Of a stretch of DNA of 64,000 nt, positions 17,596 through 26,079 are shown in pieces. This DNA comes from Ureibacillus galli (GTDB lineage: Bacteria; Bacillota; Bacilli; Bacillales_A; Planococcaceae). Location of the stretch: contig NZ_JACSQA010000001.1 of the NCBI RefSeq assembly GCF_014836845.1, positions 1-64,000 on the forward strand. Direction: 5' to 3'. The notes under the pieces were generated by a model. That model was not told the DNA's origin. It searched no databases and saw only the letters and a program-made list of their open reading frames with translations. Numbering within the stretch: position 1 is the stretch's first letter; each line of letters opens with the position of its first letter. The translations under genes and the position numbers were made by a program.

Positions 17596-17619
17596 AGAGA
17601 TAGGCGTGGGCTTATCTCT
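17596..17619 (+). terminator. Terminator downstream of the YafY-type regulator
   Basis: AGAGATAGGC and GGCTTATCTCT arms followed by seven T. It lies 175 bases after the plus-strand gene and just before the convergent MerR gene's stop. Confidence 0.75.
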
Positions 17620-17623
17620 TTTT

Positions 17624-18334
17624 TTAAGAATTTACTTCTTGGTAAATGTCTATATATTTCATCAGTTTAGCAATCCCTTTTAATTGAAGTAATAATTTAT
17701 TGTTCAGATTTTCCAATGCTACCTGGAAGGAACGTTCAATTTTATCGTAGTTTCCTGTGTCTAAGTCGTTTAATAATATCTTCATATTTTCTATATAATA
17801 AACCGTTTTTCTCAAACTGCTTATAATCAATATTTTTCGAAGCTCAGGTATCGAAAACATTCGATAACCGTTTTCTTTATTTCTTTCTGAATGGACTAAT
17901 CCTTCATTTTCCCAATGTCGGATAGCTGAAGTATTTACTCCCGCTATTTTTGCGGCCTCTCCAATACTCATCCATTCATTTAATTTTACTTTTTTATATT
18001 GAGTCAATTCAGTATTTTGAATCATAGTGAGAATTTCTTCCACTCGCTGTTTTTCCACTTGTATATGGAATTGCTGTTCATTCACTAGCCATAAGGCTTT
18101 TGCAAACCTTGAATTTTTAATCATTCTCATAACTTCGTAAACAATCGGTATGTCATATCCTTTTAGCAAGGCTCTAATGGTAGCAAAAGCTTGGAAGTGA
18201 ATTGATTTATAAAAACGGTGATTACTATCCGTTCTTGGTACAACAGGGATGAGGTCTTGTTCTTCATATCTTCTCAAAGTTGTTGTACTAACATTTAAGG
18301 CGTTTGCAATTTGTTTAGGGGTGTAAGACTCCAT
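17624..18334 (-). CDS. Regulator with two MerR-type DNA-binding domains
   Basis: 236 residues containing two MerR-like helix-turn-helix units. The first is at residues 4-42 (TPKQIANALNVSTTTLRRYE, ending NHRFY). The second is at 120-162 (MSIGEAAKIAGVNTSAIRHW, then ENGYRMFSI). Each is followed by a helical stretch. Usual MerR proteins carry one such domain and act as dimers, so a single chain with two could act as an internal pseudo-dimer. The GAGGAGG ribosome binding site supports the start. Divergent from an alpha/beta hydrolase gene 150 bases away, its probable target. No Cys metal site is evident. Confidence 0.82.
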   Translation of the reverse strand: MESYTPKQIANALNVSTTTLRRYEEQDLIPVVPRTDSNHRFYKSIHFQAFATIRALLKGYDIPIVYEVMRMIKNSRFAKALWLVNEQQFHIQVEKQRVEEILTMIQNTELTQYKKVKLNEWMSIGEAAKIAGVNTSAIRHWENEGLVHSERNKENGYRMFSIPELRKILIISSLRKTVYYIENMKILLNDLDTGNYDKIERSFQVALENLNNKLLLQLKGIAKLMKYIDIYQEVNS

Positions 18335-18484
18335 TTATAGCCTCCTCTATTAAAGTAAAACCTTCAAGTGCTACATTAACATATTCCGAATTAAATCCCA
18401 ATACATAAGGGCGAAAAGGCGGAAAACCGAAATATTGCATGAATGTTATACGATAATAGTATAAACATTTTAGGAGTGATAAAA

Positions 18485-19363
18485 ATGGAGAAGAACATAA
18501 AACTTACGGATGAATCAGAATTAAAGGTTGGTTTAGTTGGGAATCCCGACACTCCAACAATCATGCTTCCAGTTGCTAAAGAATCTGTTTATGGACAAGA
18601 AGCTGAAAACTTAAAAATGTGGGGAGTAGACCCCGAATTAGGAAAACATTTTATTGAAGGACTCGTGGACAATTTTCAGATTCTATATTTCGACTACGAA
18701 GGACACCGTTTGCAACATCCGAGCCCTGAGAATCTCACACCTGAAAATATAGTAAAAGATTTAATAAAAATTGCTGATGAAATGAAAGTACAAAAGTTTA
18801 GCTATTATGGATATTCATGGTTAGCTTTAGTTGGATTACAATTAGCTATTCGGACAGATCGATTAGAAAGCTTAATCATGGGTGGTTTTCCGCCATTAAA
18901 TGGTCCATATAAAGAAATGATGGTAGTAACAAATAAAACATACGAACAAGCTTTGTTTAATCAAAATTCTCCTGTTATGAACGAATATAATGATGTTAAT
19001 CCCGAAAATGGTGAGTGGGATAACATACAGGTAAAGATTGACACGAATCAAACTAAACAATTTGTTACAATGTATAAAAATTTGAAGGAGTTTGATGATC
19101 GAATAATTCAACATAAATTAGCTATACCAAGATTAGCGTTTGCTGGAGATAAAGATACAATTGTTTATGGAGAAAACTTTGGCAGTTTAACGGTAGATAT
19201 TATCGGTATACTTCAAAAAAATAAATTAGATTTAGAACATAATGGATGGGATATAGAGATTATAAAAGGGGATGATATGAATCACACCAAAGCAATGCAA
19301 CCTGTAACGGTACTGCCTTTGATAAAACCTTGGTTGCTTAAAAATTTGAATATAACTTGTTAA
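18485..19363 (+). CDS. Alpha/beta-hydrolase-fold protein
   Basis: 292 residues from ATG 18485 (AGGAG eight bases upstream; the frame is open from 18443 but lacks a site there). The fold is recognised from the nucleophile elbow YGYSWLALVG, a late AGDKDTIV acid turn and MNHTKAM with the final His. The nucleophile motif is G-Y-S-W-L, without the last Gly of the usual GXSXG. No signal peptide, so a cytoplasmic enzyme, substrate unknown. It is divergent from the tandem-MerR gene, suggesting inducible expression. Confidence 0.78.
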   Translation: MEKNIKLTDESELKVGLVGNPDTPTIMLPVAKESVYGQEAENLKMWGVDPELGKHFIEGLVDNFQILYFDYEGHRLQHPSPENLTPENIVKDLIKIADEMKVQKFSYYGYSWLALVGLQLAIRTDRLESLIMGGFPPLNGPYKEMMVVTNKTYEQALFNQNSPVMNEYNDVNPENGEWDNIQVKIDTNQTKQFVTMYKNLKEFDDRIIQHKLAIPRLAFAGDKDTIVYGENFGSLTVDIIGILQKNKLDLEHNGWDIEIIKGDDMNHTKAMQPVTVLPLIKPWLLKNLNITC

Positions 19364-19552
19364 TTATAGTTATTCGATACCAATTCTCAAAGGTTGAACA
19401 AATTGACCTATACAATACAATCGCCTCAAGAAAATGAAACTCACATGATATTTTAAAGTGTGAGCTTGTGAACATTGTCCTGAATACCGTTTTGATAAAC
19501 TGCACAAACAAGGTTTAATTAACAGAAAGAAAGTAGCTAGTATTTAATTTTG

Positions 19553-19577
19553 GCAATCCTCGCTTTATGAGGATTGC
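19553..19577. repeat. Nine-base-pair hairpin
   Basis: GCAATCCTC and GAGGATTGC around a seven-base loop. No T run on either strand, so termination would be weak. It lies between the hydrolase gene and the broken membrane-protein gene. Confidence 0.4.
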
Positions 19578-19603
19578 TGATTAAGTAACTAACCGCTATT
19601 TAA

Positions 19604-19911
19604 CTACTTACCAACAAAATAAATTATAAAAAATACGCTATTTATTAGTAATGCAGTCAAAGGAATGATTACAACAAATGCAGACATAATTAATTCACTT
19701 CTCATTCTTCTAAAATTAGCTTTAATAATACTAAATAACGATATTAGAATGAGAATGAATATATAGTTATCGTACAAACTAATAAAATACTTTGATTTAA
19801 TTCACCATTTATACTAGCAATATCTTGCACGAAAAATGCTGCTGTTAATCCTATTAATCCTAATACAAATGACGTTAAGAACCATTTTAAAAATTTATCT
19901 ATTTTAAACAC
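19604..19911 (-). pseudogene. Small membrane protein gene, frameshifted
   Basis: From a possible GTG at 19911 the minus strand reads VFKIDKFLKWFLTSFVLGLI and continues GLTAAFFVQDIASINGELNQ before a stop near 19760. A +1 frame then continues without a gap as YDNYIFILILISLFSIIKAN, and ends SAFVVIIPLTALLINSVFF and a TAG at 19604. Together they make a roughly 100-residue protein with about three hydrophobic segments. The single shift lies near 19770-19790. Family unknown. A sequencing indel would look the same. Confidence 0.55.
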
Positions 19912-20021
19912 CTACCTATAGATATATTACTAGATAACTACCATTTCAACTTTATTTATATGGGAGTCCATTAATTTTAACATAAATATCCAATTCAAAT
20001 TATTCCTAGTCATTAAAAAGA

Positions 20022-20046
20022 GCACAATTTATTTATAAAATTGCGC
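20022..20046 (-). terminator. Terminator of the frataxin-like gene
   Basis: GCACAATTT and AAATTGCGC arms, followed on the minus strand by CTTTTTAATG. It is another member of the GAGC-ACAATT hairpin set. Confidence 0.75.
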
Positions 20047-20101
20047 CAAATGGATGGTAATCCCTCTATTTTGAAAATACTATTTTCTTTTCTATTTTCT
20101 T

Positions 20102-20470
20102 TTACCTCCAAAAGGTTGAACAGTCTGCTTTATCAAAAATATTAAAATCAATCATTTTTTCAAGTAATGCGTAATCAATCTGGCTATTCCATGGGAATCG
20201 AATTAGTCCTTTCGTGTGACTATATCCAGCCTGCATTATCTCATCCGTAAAATGAGTAATCCCCGCCTCTTCAGGGGCAACAGCTAAATGATGTTTCGCT
20301 ACACTAAAGCCTATAATGTATGTACCGTGGTCGGTAAACATAGGCTGCTTCCATTTAACTACTGGCGTTAAATTTGGATATTTTTCACTTACCCACCTTA
20401 AAACTTCTTCTGTTCGTTCCCGATGTTGTATATTTTCGATTTTCTCTAGAAATTCTGCAAATACTTCCAT
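20102..20470 (-). CDS. fra: Frataxin-like iron chaperone (YdhG/Fra, DUF1801)
   Basis: 122 residues, close to the 124 of B. subtilis Fra. The family pattern is clear: HRERTEEVLRWVSEKYPNL, then KWKQPMFTDHGTYIIGFSVA, and the C-terminus FDKADCSTFWR. Fra is a cytoplasmic iron chaperone delivering Fe2+ to iron-sulfur assembly and haem synthesis. The start has CTAGGAGGAG upstream. Monocistronic, closed by the hairpin at 20022. DUF1801 also includes members not shown to bind iron, so the function is by family similarity. Confidence 0.8.
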   Translation of the reverse strand: MEVFAEFLEKIENIQHRERTEEVLRWVSEKYPNLTPVVKWKQPMFTDHGTYIIGFSVAKHHLAVAPEEAGITHFTDEIMQAGYSHTKGLIRFPWNSQIDYALLEKMIDFNIFDKADCSTFWR

Positions 20471-20666
20471 ATTTTCTCCTCCTAGAATAGAAATAATATA
20501 TTTTCAGCTTATACTGAAAAATTAAAATCTCCTATAAGTTTAATACAATAACCCTCATTTTAGATATTTATTATTTTATTTAATCCCTTATTAATGGAGT
20601 GATATGTAGTTTACTTCCTATATCTTTTATAATTGCCGTTTACATCAGAGTAAATTTAAACCAAAC

Positions 20667-21533
20667 CTACCTTTCACTGCTCAACATTTCTATCATTTTC
20701 TCGAGTGAAGTAGACGAATACTTATCTTTCCGGTAAATAAAAATCGTTTTCACCTTTCCAAATTGTTCAGGAATATCGTGTTGGACAAGCACTCCTTCTT
20801 TCACATGTTTGGCTACTACACTACGAGGAAGTAAACTAATACCAAGCCCGGCAGATACACAACCAATAATTCCGTCAAGAGTTCCAAACTCCATTACTTT
20901 TTCTGGTATCACCCCTTCATAGTGTAACCATTTTTCAAATCTTGCTCGGTAAGAACAGCCACTACGAAATACTAATATCGTTCGATTTTGTATTTCTTTT
21001 AACGAAGTTAAAGGTTGATGAAACGGATCTGTAACAAGCACTAACTCTTCTTCTATAAAAGTTTGACAAGAAAGTTCTGGATGTTCAATAGGACCTGCAA
21101 CAAAGGCGCCATCCAATTCATATTGTAAAACACTTTGAACATTTTGCTCTGTCGGACCAGTTTTTAATGTAAGATCAACATCCGGATATTCACGATGGAA
21201 CTTTGAAAGCAATGCGGGTAAACGAACCGCAGCAGTTGTCTCCATTGAACCAATCGCTAAAGGTCCCTTTGGTACACCATCATCATTCATTACTTCTTTT
21301 ACTTCTTCTAACAGTTGAAATATTTTATCTGTATAAGCTAGTAATAGTTTCCCTTTATCCGTAAGAGTCGTCCCTCGATTGTGTCGATAAAATAACGTCG
21401 TTTGAAGATTACTTTCCAATTGTTGAATTTTTGCTGTGAGATTTGACTGGGCATAGTTTAATTCTTTCGCTGCCTTTGAAATACTACCTGACGCTGCGAC
21501 AGCTCGAAAAAATTTTAACGATTGGATATCCAT
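20667..21533 (-). CDS. LysR-family regulator divergent from an MFS gene
   Basis: 288 residues. N-terminal helix-turn-helix residues 1-60: FFRAVAASGSISKAAKELNY, then AQSNLTAKIQQLESNL. The effector domain follows (GPLAIGSMETTAAVRLPALL). GGGGGAAG precedes the ATG. It is divergent from the YbfB/YjiJ-type transporter and tautomerase genes 126 bases away, the classic arrangement for a LysR regulator and its target operon. Ligand unknown. Confidence 0.85.
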   Translation of the reverse strand: MDIQSLKFFRAVAASGSISKAAKELNYAQSNLTAKIQQLESNLQTTLFYRHNRGTTLTDKGKLLLAYTDKIFQLLEEVKEVMNDDGVPKGPLAIGSMETTAAVRLPALLSKFHREYPDVDLTLKTGPTEQNVQSVLQYELDGAFVAGPIEHPELSCQTFIEEELVLVTDPFHQPLTSLKEIQNRTILVFRSGCSYRARFEKWLHYEGVIPEKVMEFGTLDGIIGCVSAGLGISLLPRSVVAKHVKEGVLVQHDIPEQFGKVKTIFIYRKDKYSSTSLEKMIEMLSSER

Positions 21534-21659
21534 CGTCTTCCCCCTTTTTTGATATATAAATTAATGATGCCTTCATATCGATTTTATGTATTATACCATA
21601 TACCAAAAAACAGATATGATTATGATAGAAATAAAAAACAAAACGAGGGGGTGAAACAT

Positions 21660-22847
21660 TTGAAGAAGCATCCAATTTTATTTTTAGTTGGCGGAATTTT
21701 TTCACTAATGATTGCAATGGGAATTGGAAGATTTGCTTATACACCTACCCTACCACTCATGCAAAAAGACCTTTCGTTTTCTGCCACAGTAGCAGGTTAC
21801 CTTGCTTCGAGTAATTATGCTGGATATTTGGCTGGTGCAATAGTAGCAGGAGTACTTCCGTTGAAAAAGCATAAAACTAATTTTTTAAGAGCTAGTCTTA
21901 TCATCAGTGTGCTGACCACCTTCGTTATGGGACTTTCCCACTCTTACGTTTTAATGCTTATCCTTCGTTTCGTTTCAGGAATCGCAAGTTCATTCATTTT
22001 TGTTATCGCTTCTAGTATTGTGTTAGATAAATTATCTTCTGCCGGTAAAACAAATTGGTCAGGCATTTTTTATTCTGGCGTAGGGTTTGGGATCTTTTTT
22101 TCAACCCTTTTCATTCCAACTTTTAACGATTTATATGGGTGGGAAGGAGTATGGATAGGATTAGCCACTGTAAGCATAGTTCTTACGATCTTTGTATGGA
22201 TGTGGCTAAAGGATTCCCCAAATACATTGACAAAAACGGAAAAACAAGATGAAAAAATTCAAGTACCTCCCCCAAAATGGCTAACATGGTTAATGATTGC
22301 CTATGGGTTAGAAGGCTTAGGTTATATTGTAACAGGAACATTCATCGTATCGATTGCAGAAAATTCACCAACATTTAAAATGGACTCATCCTTTGTTTGG
22401 ATTGTTGTTGGGTTAGGTGCAATTCCTTCCTGTATACTTTGGTCAACATTAGCAAAAAAGCAAGGTTTCGTAATAACACTAGTTTTATCAATGATATTAC
22501 AAGCTATCGGAATTGCTCTACCTGTTTTCTGGACATCTCAAATTAGTCTTATTATTTCTGCATTATTATTTGGCGCAACATTTATGGGAATCACCACCCT
22601 TGCAACTACATTAGTCCGTCAAATGAACCCTGCGAATAGTAGTCGAGTGATTAGTTATCTTACGGCGATCTATGCCTTTGGCCAAATGATTGGACCAACA
22701 ATTGCCGGCTTTTTAACATCCTTCACTCAAAGTTATAACGCTGCTTTGATAGGAGCAGCTGGCGTTGTCTTTATTGGCGCATTGTTTCTTATACGTGGGA
22801 TTCGATTTGATCGAAGACCACCATTAGAAACTTCAGCCATAAAATAA
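21660..22847 (+). CDS. MFS transporter, YbfB/YjiJ family
   Basis: 395 residues with twelve hydrophobic segments. The N-terminus GIGRFAYTPTLPLMQKDLSF is the signature of the YbfB/YjiJ branch of the major facilitator superfamily. The start is set at TTG 21660, eight bases after GAGGGGG. The longer frame from 21522 overlaps the divergent LysR start and lacks a site. It forms an operon with the tautomerase gene 21 bases downstream, and a LysR gene is divergent. It likely moves a small organic compound; substrate and direction unknown. Confidence 0.82.
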   Translation: MKKHPILFLVGGIFSLMIAMGIGRFAYTPTLPLMQKDLSFSATVAGYLASSNYAGYLAGAIVAGVLPLKKHKTNFLRASLIISVLTTFVMGLSHSYVLMLILRFVSGIASSFIFVIASSIVLDKLSSAGKTNWSGIFYSGVGFGIFFSTLFIPTFNDLYGWEGVWIGLATVSIVLTIFVWMWLKDSPNTLTKTEKQDEKIQVPPPKWLTWLMIAYGLEGLGYIVTGTFIVSIAENSPTFKMDSSFVWIVVGLGAIPSCILWSTLAKKQGFVITLVLSMILQAIGIALPVFWTSQISLIISALLFGATFMGITTLATTLVRQMNPANSSRVISYLTAIYAFGQMIGPTIAGFLTSFTQSYNAALIGAAGVVFIGALFLIRGIRFDRRPPLETSAIK

Positions 22848-22868
22848 AAAAGAAAAGAGGGGATATTA

Positions 22869-23072
22869 ATGCCATACGTAAATATTAAAATTACCAACGA
22901 AAACGTTACACCCGAAAAAAAAGCAGCCCTTATTAAAGGAGCCACTCAATTACTTGTCGATGTATTAGATAAAAATCCGAATACAACGGTCGTTGTCATT
23001 GATGAAGTTGATACGGATAATTGGGGAATCGCTGGAGAATCGATAACGGTTCGAAGAAAAAACGGTCAGTAA
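22869..23072 (+). CDS. 4-oxalocrotonate tautomerase family protein
   Basis: 67 residues, the usual length of the small tautomerases. After removal of the initiator Met the N-terminus is Pro (MPYVNIKITNENVTPEKKAA), the catalytic base of the family. VVVIDEVDTDNWGIAGES carries the conserved DNWGxxG region. It isomerises a keto/enol substrate in the cytoplasm. AGAGGGG lies upstream. Second gene of the MFS operon, followed by a terminator, so it probably acts on the transported compound or its product. Confidence 0.85.
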   Translation: MPYVNIKITNENVTPEKKAALIKGATQLLVDVLDKNPNTTVVVIDEVDTDNWGIAGESITVRRKNGQ

Positions 23073-23109
23073 ATAAAAGGATAACAACGAATTGAAATTC
23101 AATGTTAAA

Positions 23110-23148
23110 GCAAAAAGGAAGACTCTTCTATTCATCTTTCCTTTTTGC
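23110..23148 (+). terminator. Terminator of the MFS-tautomerase operon
   Basis: GCAAAAAGGAAGA pairs with TCTTTCCTTTTTGC with one bulge, followed by TTTTTT. Confidence 0.85.
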
Positions 23149-23294
23149 TTTTTTCATTGTCTTCTTTTAATCATTTTACTTCTACCAAACCGTATTGCTC
23201 GACATTTACACCAATAGTTTATTTAGGCGTATAACAAAATAACTTGTTAATTTACCTTTGTAAATTTTAAAAAATGGTGGATGAAATAAAGTTA

Positions 23295-23417
23295 TTAATC
23301 CCGATTCTGACGTTGACTTTCCTTTATTGTTTTAACCATAGCTAAAAAGACAATAATTACAAATAGCCCAAAAACACGATGATGGATAACATTTTTTTCC
23401 ATACTCTTCATTTTCAT
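23295..23417 (-). CDS. Possible 40-residue single-span membrane peptide
   Basis: Minus-strand frame from ATG 23417 to TAA 23295. The middle is hydrophobic (VFGLFVIIVFLAMV) and the tail charged (KTIKESQRQNRD), a common pattern for small membrane proteins. No clear ribosome binding site precedes it, so expression is doubtful. The rest of the 23149-23528 gap shows nothing further except AT-rich promoter-like sequence. Confidence 0.3.
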   Translation of the reverse strand: MKMKSMEKNVIHHRVFGLFVIIVFLAMVKTIKESQRQNRD

Positions 23418-23528
23418 TCAATTATATAATAAATTTTCAAATTATTTTTAAAATTAATCGAAATATTTTTTTATAACATGTTACATTCGAAATGTACCAA
23501 AGAATATGGATAGAAGGGATGGAACGTA

Positions 23529-23978
23529 ATGAAATTTAAAATCGAAACTTTTCCAAACTATCGTATTGCTTATATGCGACGAGTTGGTCAATACGGTCCT
23601 GCTAATATGGAAGTAATGGAGAAGTTAAAAAAATGGGCGAAGGAGAATAATCTTCTTAATTCTGCAATTTTGTTTGCAATTCCACTCGATAACCCAGAAA
23701 CAACACCACCTAATCAGTGCAGATTTGATGCTTGCATTGTCATTCCAAATGATTTTCAAGTAGATGATTCAGTTCTTGAAAGGGAACTCTCTGGGGGTGA
23801 GTATTATGTTTACGAAGTAAAACATACAACAGAAGATATTCAAAAAGCATATCCGGCTATTTTTCAACATTTACAAAATAACAATTTCCAAATCGATCAT
23901 AAACCAATTATGGAAAAGTACATTAGTGATATGATTAGTTACCCTTATTGTGAAATATGTGTACCTATTAAACAGTGA
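23529..23978 (+). CDS. GyrI-like small-molecule-binding protein
   Basis: 149 residues, the single-domain GyrI/SbmC size. It starts MKFKIETFPNYRIAYMRRVG, the typical first strand with YxxxxG, and has CRFDACIVIPNDF and LSGGEYYVYEVKH in family positions. Proteins of this fold bind amphipathic ligands; the E. coli member counters gyrase poisons. AGAAGGGATGG lies upstream. It is monocistronic. It is a second GyrI-like gene in the window, not adjacent to the first. Confidence 0.78.
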   Translation: MKFKIETFPNYRIAYMRRVGQYGPANMEVMEKLKKWAKENNLLNSAILFAIPLDNPETTPPNQCRFDACIVIPNDFQVDDSVLERELSGGEYYVYEVKHTTEDIQKAYPAIFQHLQNNNFQIDHKPIMEKYISDMISYPYCEICVPIKQ

Positions 23979-24049
23979 TATGGTTTAATTTGTTGATAAG
24001 GTTATTTCTACATTACATCAATTACAAACGAATTAAAGAAAAATAAAAA

Positions 24050-24082
24050 GGATTGAGTCCGGTTTAATACCGAATTCAATCC
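24050..24082 (+). terminator. Hairpin after the GyrI-like gene
   Basis: GGATTGAGTCCGG and TACCGAATTCAATCC pair with mismatches. The T run after it is weak on the plus strand (CTCTAAAC), while the minus side reads TTTTTATTTT; it might serve the minus-strand gene at 24261 instead. Confidence 0.5.
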
Positions 24083-24260
24083 TCTAAACTCAACTTATAG
24101 AATGTTCTCATTTATTTGATTACTTCAATTTAAGGAAGCTTTTATGGAAAATATATTAAGATCATCAAGTTATTTAATTTTCCAAAAGTGATAGACATTA
24201 AGAGAATTAATTTTTACAACAACCAAGTCGTATTAGACTTAGTAATACATTACAATTAAA

Positions 24261-24851
24261 CTAATCCTCCCAATAAAAAATCGCATCCATCACTAAATAT
24301 TCTCTAGGTTCCCGATAAATTGTTGCTATTTCCGTTTGAAAAGATAAAGGTTGATTTAATTCTTTAGCCTCTAAAAGCTCATAATCAAACTCTTCCAAAA
24401 CTTGTTTCAAGTTTTCTGCAATTGTTTGGAAATCTTTACTTATTTTTAATCGATGTGGACCACTAAGTAAAGTCCCATGTGCTCCACCAACTACTTCGTT
24501 TGTTTCGGTACGTATTGTTTTATATCTGTCATCTTCACCCATAATTGCAACAGGTGCTAAACGACAAATATCAATAATGATCCCATCTGTCCTTATCTCT
24601 CGACGCCCATATTTCTCTTCAACAACTTTAACATCCTCTTTCCGATAACAAAATAATTCAACAAAGGAAGCGTATCCACTGCCAAAATGATTCCACTCTG
24701 CTTCACATACTAAATTCGGAATACGGTTTATTCGATGAAATAATCGCCGAATATGTGCTTCTATTTCTTGGTCATCATTTATACTATAGGGGAACTTATT
24801 CCCAACACTTTTCCCAGCAATTAAGTCTTGTAATTGTTCATTATTAAACAT
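24261..24851 (-). CDS. Hypothetical cytoplasmic protein, 196 residues
   Basis: No family recognised. Features: an N-terminal LQDLIAGKSVGN, an acidic middle, a Cys in DIICRLAPVAIMGEDDRYK-like context, and a C-terminus rich in aromatics (REPREYLVMDAIFYWED). No signal peptide or membrane segment. GAGAGGAG lies eight bases before the ATG, a good start. Upstream neighbour on the same strand is an alpha/beta hydrolase gene, about 90 bases away, so they could be co-transcribed. Confidence 0.7.
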   Translation of the reverse strand: MFNNEQLQDLIAGKSVGNKFPYSINDDQEIEAHIRRLFHRINRIPNLVCEAEWNHFGSGYASFVELFCYRKEDVKVVEEKYGRREIRTDGIIIDICRLAPVAIMGEDDRYKTIRTETNEVVGGAHGTLLSGPHRLKISKDFQTIAENLKQVLEEFDYELLEAKELNQPLSFQTEIATIYREPREYLVMDAIFYWED

Positions 24852-24939
24852 ACATAAAACTCCTCTCCCTTTTAGTTTAAATGGAAATTAAATCCAAAAT
24901 CCCCTTAAGTCTCCTACGTTTGATATTTAATAAACAACT

Positions 24940-25896
24940 TTAAACAATACTCGTAATTTTTTTAGATATAAATTTCACATTTTCCAAGACCATCTCTGGA
25001 TGAAGTTCTGGAATCATATGTCCGATGTCTGGAATGATATTTAAAGTGGCATGGGGAATATCCTCTTTTAATCGCCGCGCTTGATCAATCACCCCAAATG
25101 GATCATTTTCTCCCACTGCAATTACTGTAGGAACTGTAATTTTTTTATATTCTTCACAAAAGTTTTTAGAGGTTTCAGAGAATACAAGCACATCCTCCCT
25201 ATTTGCACTAAAATGACTTGGACGGAATCCGATTGCATATAGCTCTTTTGCATACTTTTCTGGTACCTGCTCCGGAGCAAAAGTTTGCTTGGCCATTGAG
25301 AAAGCCATACTTTTTGCTAAAGGTGTTTTAAGTAATAAATTTAAAATCATACTTCCTAAAAAAGGTGTTGTAACGAACTTTGATAACAGGTCACCATTCT
25401 CTGCAGCATATCCCTCTTTATACATTGCTCCTGCCAATATCACAATTCCAGCAACTTCCTTTGGAAATTGTAGAGCATAGGAAAGGGTCATCGTACCGCT
25501 CCAAGAATGGCCAACTAATATGATTGGTTCATTGATTCCAAGTTCTTTTAACGCTTTATGAATAATAGAAGCTTGCGTAATGGGAGTAATTTTTCTTTTT
25601 TTAGGCCTTTCACTATATCCATAACCAGGTCTATCAAAGGCAATTGCATGATAACCTTGCTGAGCTGCCATTTGAACGGTTTCTTTATAATCACTGCTAG
25701 AGAGTATTCCCCCATGTAGAAATACAACTGGTTGACCGGTACCTTCTGAAATATAATGTAACTTTATATCATCATCTACTGTTATAAATTTCCCAACCGG
25801 CTCATATAATTTTTCTGCCTTTTTAAATTGCCACTGATTATAAAAGAACAGTATACCAATTCCAACAATCACCATTAATATTATCGAGACAGCCAT
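24940..25896 (-). CDS. Membrane-anchored alpha/beta hydrolase
   Basis: 318 residues. Residues about 4-22 form a hydrophobic N-terminal anchor (VSIILMVIVGIGILFFY), so the enzyme is probably tethered with the catalytic domain outside. Oxyanion-hole HGG (VVFLHGGILSSSDY), nucleophile elbow GHSWSG, acid in VGENDPFG and His in IGHMIPE complete the triad. The start is ATG 25896 with GAAAGGA seven bases upstream; 18 further codons lack support. It resembles serine esterases/epoxide-hydrolase-like proteins, substrate unknown. A terminator lies upstream of its promoter at 26021. Confidence 0.82.
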   Translation of the reverse strand: MAVSIILMVIVGIGILFFYNQWQFKKAEKLYEPVGKFITVDDDIKLHYISEGTGQPVVFLHGGILSSSDYKETVQMAAQQGYHAIAFDRPGYGYSERPKKRKITPITQASIIHKALKELGINEPIILVGHSWSGTMTLSYALQFPKEVAGIVILAGAMYKEGYAAENGDLLSKFVTTPFLGSMILNLLLKTPLAKSMAFSMAKQTFAPEQVPEKYAKELYAIGFRPSHFSANREDVLVFSETSKNFCEEYKKITVPTVIAVGENDPFGVIDQARRLKEDIPHATLNIIPDIGHMIPELHPEMVLENVKFISKKITSIV

Positions 25897-26020
25897 CAAT
25901 TCATCCTTTCTTTTTACTTTTTTTACGTTGATTTCAAGTAAAAGTTGCATTATTTCATATAAAAATCAATAAAAAATAGACTAAGAACGTCTTACCTATA
26001 AAAATATTCCTTAAAAAAAT

Positions 26021-26062
26021 AAAACCTTAATTTTTCCCGCTATGAGGAAAAACTAAGGTTTT
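26021..26062 (-). terminator. Terminator of the carrier-amidohydrolase operon
   Basis: AAAACCTTA and TAAGGTTTT outer arms with TTTTTCC/GGAAAAA inside, followed on the minus strand by TTTTATTTTTTT. Confidence 0.85.
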
Positions 26063-26079
26063 GTAAGTTGAAATAATTT

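Noticed and set aside
19464-19547. Short frame ending FDKLHKQGLINRKKVASI
   Set aside because: It begins after a stop and has no start codon or ribosome binding site; only 27 codons, so chance is likely.
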